Made by a program: the position numbers and the translations under genes. Below the pieces are notes generated by a model. It was not told where the DNA came from and made no database searches. It saw only the letters and a list, made by a program, of their open reading frames with translations. This document shows positions 44,563 through 53,667 of a stretch of DNA of 63,662 nt, piece by piece (within the stretch, counting starts at the first letter, position 1; each line of letters begins with the position of its first letter). The stretch comes from GCA-2862585 sp036340235 (lineage in GTDB: Bacteria; Bacteroidota; Bacteroidia; Flavobacteriales; UBA7312), in assembly GCA_036340235.1 (NCBI GenBank), contig JAYYZE010000027.1:1-63662 (forward strand), read 5' to 3'.

Positions 44563-45999
44563 ATGAAGTTCATTTTTTCAAAACTATGTTTGTTTCTAGT
44601 ATTGACTGTCTATGCAAATGACTGTCCTCAAGTGACTGGTTTATATACCAACAATTATACATTTGATTCATACCAAGCCAGCGTTGAAGGGCATTGGGAT
44701 TCTATGTTAGGAACAGGAGTTGCCGATTTTTTAATCAAATACAAACATGTCGATTCGCTTCAGTGGAATAATCTTTCCAATCTTGATAGTACCTCTACAA
44801 GTAGAATAATAGGGCCACTCGACTACAATACTACCTATGTTTGGAGTGTAGTAGCTTATTGTTCTGAAGGTAGTTTTCAAGATCCAGCAGAGTGGGCAGT
44901 TATTGATACATTCACTACTTTGCCTTATGAAGAGTGTCCTTCGCCTTCAAATTTATACGTCAATGACCTCCTTGTTTTACAAAATAATGCTTTTGCTCAA
45001 GGCACATGGGACTCTATGAGTGGAACGGGTGTTGATCATTTTATTTTAAATTACAAATTACTTTCAGATACTGAATGGATGTCATTGTCTAACATGGATA
45101 GCACTGTGACGTCTTGCTATATGCCTGACCTTTTACAATACAACTTTTATGAATGGAGAGTACAAGCGTATTGTTCAATTAACCAAAGTTATTTTTCCCA
45201 ATGGTCTGAGACTGATACCTTTTATGTAGATGGTTTTATGCCCATTGCTTTTTCACCCTCATTGGAGTTGTCAATTAGTAGTTTATATTGCGATTCACTA
45301 GTAGATTTGTCTATAAGTGTTGAGCAAGATGCCAATGAACCAGACTTACAGTCGTCAATTTTCCTGTCTAATAGTGGTCAGTTTGATATTGAGAGTATGG
45401 TTATAGATCAAAAAATCGGTACTGCCAATGCTGTTGCAGGACTCGACGGTTTTATCAATTTAGAATACGATCTAATAGTCTACGAAATAATTAACACAAA
45501 CAAAGCAACAATTGGTTTGTTAAATTTGGAGACAAATTCATATGATTCTTTGTTCGATATTGAAAATTTGGTCACGGGCGGTGTTCTTATAAGCGTTGTA
45601 TCTCCAAGCGATGATAATTTTTATACTTCAGGAAACAGCCTAGACATTTTCTTTGATGGGGTATTCATTAATCCTCAACCTTCTGAACTTGAATTTTATA
45701 TTGATATATCTTCTGAGTTGTCAGATGCGTTCTCTATTGACACGTCTTTCACTATCGAATGTGATGTTAATTCCATTGCCGAAAAGACGATAGGCAGTTC
45801 ATTGTACCCAAACCCTGCAAGTTCGTTGATTTTTTTAGATATCAATGGTCTCAAAACAATTCGTTTTGTTGATGTTTTAGGTAGAACTAGTTTACTTGTA
45901 AAGACATCGGGACACACTCTTGATGTTTCTTCTTTAGAGAAGGGGCTTTACTTTGTGCATATCGACAATCAATTTTCTCAGCGCTTACTGATTCGGTAA
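44563..45999 (+). CDS. Secreted protein with two fibronectin-III-like repeats and T9SS type A domain
   Basis: 478 aa. Signal peptide 1-18. Two homologous ~100-residue repeats start CPQVTGLYTNNY and CPSPSNLYVNDL and share DSM(L/S)GTGV, FxxxYK and (Y/F)xWxVxAYCS, consistent with FN3-like folds. A third beta domain follows, then a type A sorting domain (YPNPASSL...GLYFVHI) at ~405-478. Probably a surface adhesin or scaffold; function unknown. Convergent with the MFS gene, 15-bp overlap. Confidence 0.8.
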   Translation: MKFIFSKLCLFLVLTVYANDCPQVTGLYTNNYTFDSYQASVEGHWDSMLGTGVADFLIKYKHVDSLQWNNLSNLDSTSTSRIIGPLDYNTTYVWSVVAYCSEGSFQDPAEWAVIDTFTTLPYEECPSPSNLYVNDLLVLQNNAFAQGTWDSMSGTGVDHFILNYKLLSDTEWMSLSNMDSTVTSCYMPDLLQYNFYEWRVQAYCSINQSYFSQWSETDTFYVDGFMPIAFSPSLELSISSLYCDSLVDLSISVEQDANEPDLQSSIFLSNSGQFDIESMVIDQKIGTANAVAGLDGFINLEYDLIVYEIINTNKATIGLLNLETNSYDSLFDIENLVTGGVLISVVSPSDDNFYTSGNSLDIFFDGVFINPQPSELEFYIDISSELSDAFSIDTSFTIECDVNSIAEKTIGSSLYPNPASSLIFLDINGLKTIRFVDVLGRTSLLVKTSGHTLDVSSLEKGLYFVHIDNQFSQRLLIR

Positions 46000-47157
46000 T
46001 TTTATTAGCTTTCGAGTTGATACCATGCCAACGATTAAGACGCCTATCCCTAACAGAAATAAACTTTCTTTTATAGAGTAGTTATCCGATACCCATCCCA
46101 AAAAGGGTGCCACGATTGAAAAACTCAACCTTATAGTAAAACTTCGAATTGACAATACCGTTGCTCTTACATCGGAAGGAGTCAATTCATTGATAAATTG
46201 TCTTAGTGTAGGTGTGGCAATTCCTCTGATTAAAAAGACCATCAAAATCAAGCAAAGTCCGACAATTGGTGAGGCAAATACAACAAATATAATTGGTAAA
46301 CTGATTCCCAAGCAAATGAATAGGAGTAATTGATTATTACTCCATTTCTTTTCAAAATAATGTGCATTGAAGGATGCGAAACCCGTACTTAAATTTAAAA
46401 TAGCCCACACAAAACCAAAGTAAGCTATTGGCATATTGATACTTTTAAAATAGGGTTGAGCAAACCAAGCCAAAGACAGAGTAGCAAGGCCAGTTATTGA
46501 AGAAAATATTATTAGCCATTTAAGTAGTTTATTTTCCAAAATACAAAATTTAAGGATATTCCAGATAGACTTAAGATTGAAAGCTCGTTGGTTGATGCTA
46601 TGCATTTTGGGTTCGACTAGTGTTAAAGCGATTGGTATGGCTAGGGCAGCCACACAGGTTTGAACACCCCATGGAAGACGCAAGGAAATGTCTGCTAGTA
46701 GGCCACCGCAAATTCCTGCCAGCGCCTCTGATAAATTTCCTATTCCATACGTTCTGCCTTCCATTTTAGTGTAGAGTTCCTTCTTATTACTTTCTAACAA
46801 CGAATCATATAACAGAGCAGAGTCAGCGCCAGAAATAAAACTAGCACCAACACCTAACAATAGCTCACCAAATAGAAAGGGCCAAAAATCAAATGATGTA
46901 CTGATAATTAAAAAACCAAAAAAACTAAAAAAGGTTCCAAATAAAAGAGTTTGTTTTCTGCCAAATCGATCTGCTAGAAAACCCGATGGTATTTCCATTA
47001 TTGCAATGGTTAATGAATAAATGCCTTGTAAGGTCATCACCTCACTTAAGCTTAGACCGTTGTCTTGAAAGAAAATTACTGCAATTGGCATGGCCAGCAG
47101 AAACCAACGCAAGGCTTTAATGATGTATAGTTTCCATATATTAGAATAAACAGACAT
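45985..47157 (-). CDS. MFS transporter
   Basis: 390 aa with about 12 helices in two six-helix halves. GFLADRFGRKQTLLFG after helix 2 is the major-facilitator loop motif A (G-xxx-D-R-x-G-R-K). AISE-like drug-transporter features are weak, so the substrate is unknown. It lies immediately downstream of xerD (next base), probably in one transcript. Confidence 0.9.
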   Translation of the reverse strand: MSVYSNIWKLYIIKALRWFLLAMPIAVIFFQDNGLSLSEVMTLQGIYSLTIAIMEIPSGFLADRFGRKQTLLFGTFFSFFGFLIISTSFDFWPFLFGELLLGVGASFISGADSALLYDSLLESNKKELYTKMEGRTYGIGNLSEALAGICGGLLADISLRLPWGVQTCVAALAIPIALTLVEPKMHSINQRAFNLKSIWNILKFCILENKLLKWLIIFSSITGLATLSLAWFAQPYFKSINMPIAYFGFVWAILNLSTGFASFNAHYFEKKWSNNQLLLFICLGISLPIIFVVFASPIVGLCLILMVFLIRGIATPTLRQFINELTPSDVRATVLSIRSFTIRLSFSIVAPFLGWVSDNYSIKESLFLLGIGVLIVGMVSTRKLIKLPNQ

Positions 47158-48057
47158 TTATGAACGAGGGTGATAAGACATAATGGATTCTCTTAATTGG
47201 TCACGGTCAATGTGGGTATATATCTGAGTGGTGGTGATAGATTCGTGACCAAGCATTTCTTGTACTGCTCTTAAATCGGCACCTCTTTTTATCAATTCGG
47301 TAGCAAAACTATGACGAAAACTATGAGGAGATACGGCTTTGTTTATGCCTGATTTTTCAACACTATCTTTGACAATATTAAAAACCATTACGCGACTTAA
47401 TTTCTGTCCGCGTCTATTCAAAAATACATGATCTTTGAATGCTTTATCTATTCGCTGATGGCAGCGTATTTGTTCAACGTAAATTCTTAGGATGTCTTGT
47501 GTCATTCGACCCATTGGCACTAAGCGTTCCTTTTGGCCTTTGCCCACAACTTTTATAAAGCCATCCTTTTGATACCAATGGCTGAGTTTCAGTTCAATTA
47601 ATTCAGAAACCCTTAGCCCGCAGCCATATAGTGTTTCAAGTATGGCTTTATTTCGTTGACCTTGAGGATGACTTAAATCAATATGTTTGATAATGGTTTC
47701 TATTTCATCATGACTCAAAGTTTGTGGAAGTTTTAATCCTTTTTTTGGACTTTCTATCAAGCTAGTAGGGTCATTCTCTATGACTTCTTCTAAAGCGAGG
47801 TATTTGTAAAAAGCCTTAACACCGGATAAAATTCGGGCTTGAGAAGTGGTGCTTACTCCCTTTTGGGCAATCCATTGGATAAATGATGAAACATCGTTGC
47901 TTGTAATTTGTTTAGGGTCTTTGCTAATCTGTTCAATATCAAGATAATTCAATAACTTGTTGATATCCCTAACATAAGCCTCAATGGTATGTGTCGAAAG
48001 TGAACGTTCCAACCTTAAGTAGGTTTGAAATTGTTTTATGTAATTTTTCCAACTCAT
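47158..48057 (-). CDS. xerD: Tyrosine recombinase XerD
   Basis: 299 aa. SAM-like N-domain (FQTYLRLERSLSTHTIEAYVRDI), then catalytic residues Arg in YGCGLRVSELIEL, Lys in VVGKGQKERLVP, HSFRHSFATELIKRG, LGHESITTTQIY with the nucleophile Tyr. It resolves chromosome dimers at dif. No dif-like site was recognised nearby. Divergent from aroQ. Confidence 0.95.
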   Translation of the reverse strand: MSWKNYIKQFQTYLRLERSLSTHTIEAYVRDINKLLNYLDIEQISKDPKQITSNDVSSFIQWIAQKGVSTTSQARILSGVKAFYKYLALEEVIENDPTSLIESPKKGLKLPQTLSHDEIETIIKHIDLSHPQGQRNKAILETLYGCGLRVSELIELKLSHWYQKDGFIKVVGKGQKERLVPMGRMTQDILRIYVEQIRCHQRIDKAFKDHVFLNRRGQKLSRVMVFNIVKDSVEKSGINKAVSPHSFRHSFATELIKRGADLRAVQEMLGHESITTTQIYTHIDRDQLRESIMSYHPRS

Positions 48058-48061
48058 TGAT

Positions 48062-48069
48062 TATTTTTG
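48062..48069 (+). promoter_or_regulatory. aroQ: -7 box (TATTTTTG) just before aroQ
   Basis: A TAnnTTTG match ending 5 nt before the aroQ ATG at 48074, implying a leaderless or near-leaderless mRNA. The 16-bp gap to divergent xerD leaves no other space for a promoter. Confidence 0.5.
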
Positions 48070-48073
48070 CACC

Positions 48074-48493
48074 ATGAAGATTATTATTATTAATGGTCCA
48101 AATTTAAACTTATTAGGAGTACGTCAAACAGAAATTTATGGATGTACTTCATTCGAAGACTATTTTGAGAAGCTAACTAATTGTTACAAAGAGGTTCAAT
48201 TTGTTTACTTTCAAAGCAATGTGGAGGGTGAACTTATCAATTGCTTACATCATCACGGATTTAGTGCGGATTTAATTATTTTCAATGCGGGTGGTTACAC
48301 TCACACCTCAGTAGCACTGGCGGATGCCATATCATCCATAAAAACACCTGTTGTGGAAGTGCACATTTCAAATATATACGCTAGAGAAGATTTTCGAAAT
48401 AAATCGCTTATTTCGCCTTATTGTATAGGTACCATATGTGGTTTTAGTCTCGATAGTTATCGCTTGGCCATCGAGAGCGCGCTAAAGCAGTAA
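48074..48493 (+). CDS. aroQ: Type II 3-dehydroquinate dehydratase
   Basis: 139 aa, full length. Third step of the shikimate pathway. INGPNLNLLGVRQTEIYG carries the catalytic loop Arg and Tyr; SNVEGELINCLHHHGF, IIFNAGGYTHTSVALADAI and VVEVHISNIYAREDFR complete the active site. GGYTHTS replaces the commoner GAYTHTS. Confidence 0.97.
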   Translation: MKIIIINGPNLNLLGVRQTEIYGCTSFEDYFEKLTNCYKEVQFVYFQSNVEGELINCLHHHGFSADLIIFNAGGYTHTSVALADAISSIKTPVVEVHISNIYAREDFRNKSLISPYCIGTICGFSLDSYRLAIESALKQ

Positions 48494-48503
48494 ATGTTGT
48501 TTT

Positions 48504-48984
48504 TTAAAAAATCAATTCCCAATAATCTACGTCTATCCATTTTGTAAATTGAAAGCCAACTCGTTTGAAGTGAGCTACATTTTCAAACCCAAATGATTCA
48601 TGTAATGCTACGCTTTGTTTGTTAGGTAATGAGATACCGCCTATGACGTTATGAATTCCAATCTTTTTGAGTTTATGGAGCAGTTTTTATACAGTGCTTT
48701 TCCAATGCCCACCCCAACAGCATTATTTTTTTCGTAAATGGAACTTTTAGAGTTAATTTATAGCCACTTCTTGAATTACATGTAGAGGCATGAGCTTAAC
48801 CTAGGACCTCACCGTCTTTTTCATAAACAATCCACGGTAAATGGCTTGGCTTTTTTTTGATTTGTTGGACTATCCTATTTTGACAAATAGGATGTTCTTC
48901 AACTGTCGTTATGAAATGAAGGACGTAATAATTATAAATTGATGCCATTGTTTTAGCATCAGACAGATTTACAGTTCTTATCAT
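48504..48984 (-). pseudogene. Decayed GNAT acetyltransferase (phosphinothricin acetyltransferase-like)
   Basis: Starts MIRTVNLSDAKTMASIYNYY and reads to EKDGEVLG, then TAA (48796-48798) where Tyr is expected (GYAHAS). Two further lesions are single missing A's: at 48745-48748 (restores LKSSIYEKNN) and 48684-48688 (restores YKKLLHKLKK). Beyond them the frame continues GGISLPNKQSVALHESFGFE and KWIDVDYWE to TAA 48506. Restored, it is a normal ~160-aa GNAT enzyme of the PAT type. Three lesions make a true pseudogene plausible. Confidence 0.85.
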
Positions 48985-49002
48985 TTCTTTTAAGGTTAGT
49001 AT

Positions 49003-49971
49003 TTAATCAAATAATTGTCTGACTGCCATACTAAATAGTGTTTTGAGTGAAATTCCTGCCTCTTTGACTTGTTGAGGAATAATACTTTCTTTGGAGAGAC
49101 CAGGAACGGTATTTACTTCAATAACATATGGTAAATTGTCACAAATAATAAAATCAACTCTAGCTATTCCGTTTAGGTTAAGTTTTTGATATACTTTTTT
49201 GGTAGTTGAGGCTACATCAGATGATAATTTTTCAGAAATACGAGCAGGGGTTATTTCATTAGATTTCCCTTCATATTTAGCTTCGTAATCAAAAAAATCG
49301 TTATCGCTGACGATTTCTGTAATTGGTAGTGTTTTCAATGAAAAGTCAAAATTATGAATACCGCAGGTAACTTCTGTGCCTTGTAAAAATGATTCAACAA
49401 GTACATATTGGTCAAATTTAAAGGCCTTGTCTAGCGCATTTTGTAGTTCAGACTGTTCATAAACTTTGCTCACGCCATAGCTACTGCCGTAAGAGTTAGG
49501 TTTAACAAAACAAGGTAGACCTATTTTGGCAATAAGCTCCTTTGCAATGATCTTTTCCTTAAAGTGTATTTTTTGAGAAACTGCACAATGAACACCATGT
49601 TCTTTTAACAGCTTGTTACAAGCTCCTTTATCAAAACTAATTTTTGATGCTTTTTCTCCTGAAGATGTATAGGGTATAGCTAAGTCATCAAAATACTTTT
49701 GTAGTTCACCATTTTCTCCTGGAACGCCATGTACGGCAATAAAGGCTCCGTCAAATGTTAATTTTCGGTTGTTAATTTTAAAGGAAAAATCACTTTGATC
49801 AATAGGGAGTAAATTATTTTGAAATAATACATTCCAATTTTTCCTGTCAATGATAACACCCAGGCTTTCTATGCTAGGGTCGGTTAGATTTTCAAGAACA
49901 ACCTTACCACTTTTTAATGACACTTCACTTTCAGAAGAGTAACCACCCATAACTACTGCAATGCGTTTCAT
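49003..49971 (-). CDS. ddl: D-alanine--D-alanine ligase
   Basis: 322 aa. VVMGGYSSESEVSLKSG, VHGVPGENGELQ (substrate loop), LPCFVKPNSYGSSYGVSK (ATP-grasp glycine-rich loop), ARVDFIICDNLPYVIEVNTVPGLS (metal ligands). Makes the D-Ala-D-Ala dipeptide of peptidoglycan. Divergent from the PASTA gene, as fits cell-wall clustering. Confidence 0.97.
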   Translation of the reverse strand: MKRIAVVMGGYSSESEVSLKSGKVVLENLTDPSIESLGVIIDRKNWNVLFQNNLLPIDQSDFSFKINNRKLTFDGAFIAVHGVPGENGELQKYFDDLAIPYTSSGEKASKISFDKGACNKLLKEHGVHCAVSQKIHFKEKIIAKELIAKIGLPCFVKPNSYGSSYGVSKVYEQSELQNALDKAFKFDQYVLVESFLQGTEVTCGIHNFDFSLKTLPITEIVSDNDFFDYEAKYEGKSNEITPARISEKLSSDVASTTKKVYQKLNLNGIARVDFIICDNLPYVIEVNTVPGLSKESIIPQQVKEAGISLKTLFSMAVRQLFD

Positions 49972-50023
49972 ATAATCAAAAATAAACTAAAACTAATTAG
50001 CAGGGCGCCACTATCATAATTAT

Positions 50024-50031
50024 TATATTTG
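50024..50031 (+). promoter_or_regulatory. -7 box (TATATTTG) for the PASTA gene
   Basis: A TAnnTTTG match placing the transcript start near 50037, shortly before the ATG at 50053. This supports 50053 as the original start codon of the PASTA gene. Confidence 0.5.
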
Positions 50032-50112
50032 TTTTTCGTTACAGTTGTGTTTATGGACCATAAAAATCAATCTTGGCTAAGGTTTTTTATTTCTTAGCTA
50101 TTTTTTAAAAAT

Positions 50113-50841
50113 GTGTTTTATTCATTTAGTGTTGCCGTCTTACTAGTTGTTTTCACTTGGTATTTTCTTAGATCTTACACTAGACACGATCAACTTTTAG
50201 AATTGCCAGACCTAAAAGGTTTAACAATAAGTGAGGCCGATTCAGTTCTAACATTAAAATCTCTCAACTTCGTAGTGATAGACTCAGTGTTTAGTTTAAA
50301 ATTGCCGCCATTAACAGTCATTGAGCAAAATCCATTAGCTGGTAATTTTGTTAAAGAGAATAGGAGAATTTATTTGACTATAATTTCTAAAAACAAAAAA
50401 CAAGTACAGATGCCTAATCTTATTGATTTAACACTCCGCCGAGCACTTTCAAAATTAAACACGATTGGCTTAAAAGTGGGCGAGATGATTTTTGTGCCAG
50501 ATGTAGCCAAAAACGTTGTTTTAAAGCAAGAAGCTAATGGTCAATTAGTTGAATCCGGAAGCCTGTTGACCATTGGTTCATCAGTAGATTTAACGGTTGG
50601 CGATGGCCTTAGTGATGTTATGGTGGAAATGCCAAATTTAAATGGTCTGACCTTAGAAGATGCCACTATATTACTACAAATGCAATCCATAAATTTAGGT
50701 ATGGTATCTTTCGATACAAGGGTTAAAGATAGTGCTAACGCTGTTATATACCGTCAACGCCCTTCTTTTGACGAAAATCCGTTGATTAATTTGGGAATGA
50801 ATGTGGATATTTATCTGAAAAATCCAGAAAATGAAGAATAG
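50113..50841 (+). CDS. PASTA-domain membrane protein (start region interrupted by TAG)
   Basis: 242 aa using GTG 50113. The natural frame begins at ATG 50053 and reads MDHKNQSWLRFFIS, TAG (50095-50097), LFFKN, then the present start; homologues have lysine at the TAG position (..KSKTFF.N..). A helix (~5-20) is followed by three PASTA domains: LPDLKGLTISEAD, MPNLIDLTLRRAL, MPNLNGLTLEDAT, each ~70 aa. It probably senses or binds cell-wall material. With the GTG start the helix is kept and only the cytoplasmic end is lost. Overlaps the next gene by 11 bp. Confidence 0.85.
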   Translation: MFYSFSVAVLLVVFTWYFLRSYTRHDQLLELPDLKGLTISEADSVLTLKSLNFVVIDSVFSLKLPPLTVIEQNPLAGNFVKENRRIYLTIISKNKKQVQMPNLIDLTLRRALSKLNTIGLKVGEMIFVPDVAKNVVLKQEANGQLVESGSLLTIGSSVDLTVGDGLSDVMVEMPNLNGLTLEDATILLQMQSINLGMVSFDTRVKDSANAVIYRQRPSFDENPLINLGMNVDIYLKNPENEE

Positions 50842-52654
50842 CCTAATCCTATTTGTGTTCAGTTTATATTGCTTTCCTGTAATGGCTCAGAAGGAAGTCG
50901 TACGACCACTTATTTACAATACACAGTTGATAGAATCAACCAAAAATACGTTATCTCGACAATCTTTCTCAAATTTGACATTGCCCTTTTTTGATGATTT
51001 TTCAAGATACAGTGGTACACCAAATCCATCTCTTTGGGAAGATAAAGATGCTTTCATAAACAGAACCTATGCTAAAAATCCCATTAATTTAGGAGTGGCT
51101 ACATTGGATGGTTTAGATTCCATTGGATTTCCTAGAAATCCTGTTGAATCTTCACACGGTCCTGCCGACTATTTAACTTCAAGACAGATAGACCTAAGTG
51201 TTTACCAAACTATTTATTTTTCTTTTTTTGTTCAAGCGGCTGGATTTGGTAACGAGCCTGAAGAAAATGACTTTTTAGAATTGCATTTTTTGGACTCTTC
51301 ACTAGTTTGGCAAACGGTATGGGATACAGTTGGTTATCCTTTATCGGATTTTCAAAAAGTTAATATCACCTTGACAGATCCATCATTTCTACACGATAAA
51401 TTCAAGCTAAGATTTCATAACAGAGCCACCCTTTCTGGTAATTTTGACCACTGGAATATTGATCAAGTACTTCTTACTCATGATGAAGATTTACATAATG
51501 AGAATGATGATATTTCATTTGTTTATGAGACATCCCAAATGCTCAACTTCTACACAGCCATCCCTTGGTCACATTTCGATAATAACCGTCTTGCATACAT
51601 GTCGCAAAATATGGAGAGTTTGTTAAGAAATAACTATACCACCACTCAGAGCGTTGATTATCGCTATGACATCTATGATAGCGATAATAATCTAGTGTAT
51701 CACTATCCCACAACGGGTCCAACACGAAATGACGAAATTCCAAGTTTTGATGGTCAGAATTTTTCTTACTCTTTTGATAGTCCTTCGGCCATAACTGTGG
51801 GTGTCAATGCTTTTCCAACCTCTGTAAACAGTTTGGAAAAAAATAGCTACACTATCGTTCAATCTGTTGCCACCGATGATATAGATTTATTTAAGCAAAA
51901 TGATTCATTGTTTTATGTTCAATCGTTTGACAATTTTTATGCTCTTGATGATGGTTCTGCTGAAGCTTCTTATGGAATAAATGCCGAGGGAGGGCAAGTT
52001 GCTATGTTGTTTAATATAGGTCAGTTAGACACCCTAAAAGCTGTACAGTTTCATTTTGAACAAAATTATGAAGATAACAATGCCTCGGCATTTAGCATTT
52101 GTTTGTGGGACAGTGATAATGGAACCCCTGATAATTTAATCTATCAAAGTCAAGTAGTATATCCTGAATATGAAAATTCTAAAAACGGTTTTTTCGAATA
52201 CATCTTAGACAATCCTATTGCTGTTTCTGGGGCTGTGTTTGTTGGTTGGAATCAATATTATGACAATATCTTAAACGTTGGCCTTGATAAAAATACGATT
52301 AATAATGATAGAATGTTCTACAACTTAGGATCATCTTGGAATGTTTCTAGCTGTGCAGACTGCGCAGGCAGCTGGATGATACGTCCAGTTTTTGGGACAT
52401 TAACGGTTTCAGATGTGAATGAAAATCAGCGGTTGAACTCATATATTTATCCAAACCCAACCTATCAATTTTTTCAAATAAATCACCACCAGCCTTTTGA
52501 TCTAACTATCCAAAATTTAAGTGGTCAACTTCTTCTTTCAAAGACGTTCCATCCTAACTCCAAAATTGATATTTCCTCTTTCTTACCTGGTTTATACATA
52601 GTTAAAATTAATAGCTCAAGTAGTATGCGTATAGAAAAGTTAATTGTTCAATAA
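50831..52654 (+). CDS. Secreted T9SS type A protein between PASTA and rluD genes
   Basis: 607 aa. Signal peptide 1-19. PFFDDFSRYSGTPNPSLWED starts a lectin/jelly-roll-like region (~50-215); a second beta domain contains ALDDGSAEASYGIN. The type A sorting domain is at ~535-607 (YPNPTYQFF...GLYIVKI). A protein of this design usually sits beside rluD in Flavobacteriales; function unknown. It overlaps both neighbours (11 bp and 1 bp), so it is part of an operon with rluD. Confidence 0.82.
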   Translation: MKNSLILFVFSLYCFPVMAQKEVVRPLIYNTQLIESTKNTLSRQSFSNLTLPFFDDFSRYSGTPNPSLWEDKDAFINRTYAKNPINLGVATLDGLDSIGFPRNPVESSHGPADYLTSRQIDLSVYQTIYFSFFVQAAGFGNEPEENDFLELHFLDSSLVWQTVWDTVGYPLSDFQKVNITLTDPSFLHDKFKLRFHNRATLSGNFDHWNIDQVLLTHDEDLHNENDDISFVYETSQMLNFYTAIPWSHFDNNRLAYMSQNMESLLRNNYTTTQSVDYRYDIYDSDNNLVYHYPTTGPTRNDEIPSFDGQNFSYSFDSPSAITVGVNAFPTSVNSLEKNSYTIVQSVATDDIDLFKQNDSLFYVQSFDNFYALDDGSAEASYGINAEGGQVAMLFNIGQLDTLKAVQFHFEQNYEDNNASAFSICLWDSDNGTPDNLIYQSQVVYPEYENSKNGFFEYILDNPIAVSGAVFVGWNQYYDNILNVGLDKNTINNDRMFYNLGSSWNVSSCADCAGSWMIRPVFGTLTVSDVNENQRLNSYIYPNPTYQFFQINHHQPFDLTIQNLSGQLLLSKTFHPNSKIDISSFLPGLYIVKINSSSSMRIEKLIVQ

Positions 52655-53667
52655 TGGAGTCACATGAAGGCGAATTATTTGAGCACTTTAGAGTGGTGGC
52701 AGATAAGGGGCAAGATCCCTTGCGAGTAGATAAGTTTTTGTTAAATAGGTTGGAGGGCACTTCTAGGAATAAAATTCAACAGGCGTCCAGCGATGGATTT
52801 ATTCGAGTTAACGACAAAGCAGTCAAATCGAATTATAAAGTTAAGCCTCTTGACGTAGTGACGGTGATGTTTACAAATCCTCCTAGAGAAATAGAGCTCA
52901 TTTCCCAAGATATTCCACTAGATATTGTTTATGAAGACCAAGACGTTGTCATTGTCAATAAAAAAGCAGGTATGGTTGTTCATCCCGGTTATGGCAACTA
53001 CAAAGATACTTTAGTCAATGCATTAAGTTATCATTTTAAAAATTTGCCCAGCGCTGATGGTGACAATACGCGACCAGGGCTAGTGCATCGAATTGATAAA
53101 AACACCACTGGCTTAATGATAATTGCAAAAAATGAGCAATCATTACAATCTTTATCCAGTCAATTTTTTGAGCGTTCTATAGAAAGGAAATACCATGCAT
53201 TGGTTTGGGGGAATTTTGATAATGACGAAGGAACTATTGTGGGGCATATTGGCAGGAGTCTCAAAAATAGGAAAGTGATGGCTGTTTTTCCAAACGGCGA
53301 ATTCGGTAAGCATGCCACCACTCATTACAAAGTAATGGAGCGTTTCGGATACGTTACTCTGGTAGAGTGTAAGTTAGAAACAGGTAGGACCCATCAAATC
53401 CGGGTGCATTTTAAACACATTAAGCATCCACTGTTTAACGATTATGAATATGGTGGTGACAAGATTTTAAAAGGAACTACATTTACAAAGTATAAACAGT
53501 TTGTTGATAATTGCTTTAAGCTAATCCCCAGGCAATCATTACATGCTAAGAGTCTAGCATTCAGCCATCCACGAACAAACGAGCGTTTGTTTTTTGATTC
53601 AGATTTGCCAAGTGATATGAGCCAAGCCATTGAGAAATGGCGAAACTATGCAAAGCATAAACTTTAA
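52654..53667 (+). CDS. rluD: 23S rRNA pseudouridine synthase RluD-like
   Basis: 337 aa. S4 RNA-binding domain at the N-terminus (RVDKFLLNRLEGTSRNKIQQA), then the synthase core with the catalytic Asp in VHRIDKNTTGLMIIAKN, and GRTHQIRVHFKHIKHPLFND. Isomerises uridines of 23S rRNA helix 69. The ATG overlaps the previous stop (TAATG); its end overlaps the convergent mqnE by 4 bp. Confidence 0.95.
   Translation: MESHEGELFEHFRVVADKGQDPLRVDKFLLNRLEGTSRNKIQQASSDGFIRVNDKAVKSNYKVKPLDVVTVMFTNPPREIELISQDIPLDIVYEDQDVVIVNKKAGMVVHPGYGNYKDTLVNALSYHFKNLPSADGDNTRPGLVHRIDKNTTGLMIIAKNEQSLQSLSSQFFERSIERKYHALVWGNFDNDEGTIVGHIGRSLKNRKVMAVFPNGEFGKHATTHYKVMERFGYVTLVECKLETGRTHQIRVHFKHIKHPLFNDYEYGGDKILKGTTFTKYKQFVDNCFKLIPRQSLHAKSLAFSHPRTNERLFFDSDLPSDMSQAIEKWRNYAKHKL

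Noticed and set aside
47158..48057. Tyrosine recombinase as the integrase of a mobile element
   Set aside because: Sequence and housekeeping neighbours (aroQ, MFS) fit chromosomal XerD; no attachment repeats or cargo genes are nearby.
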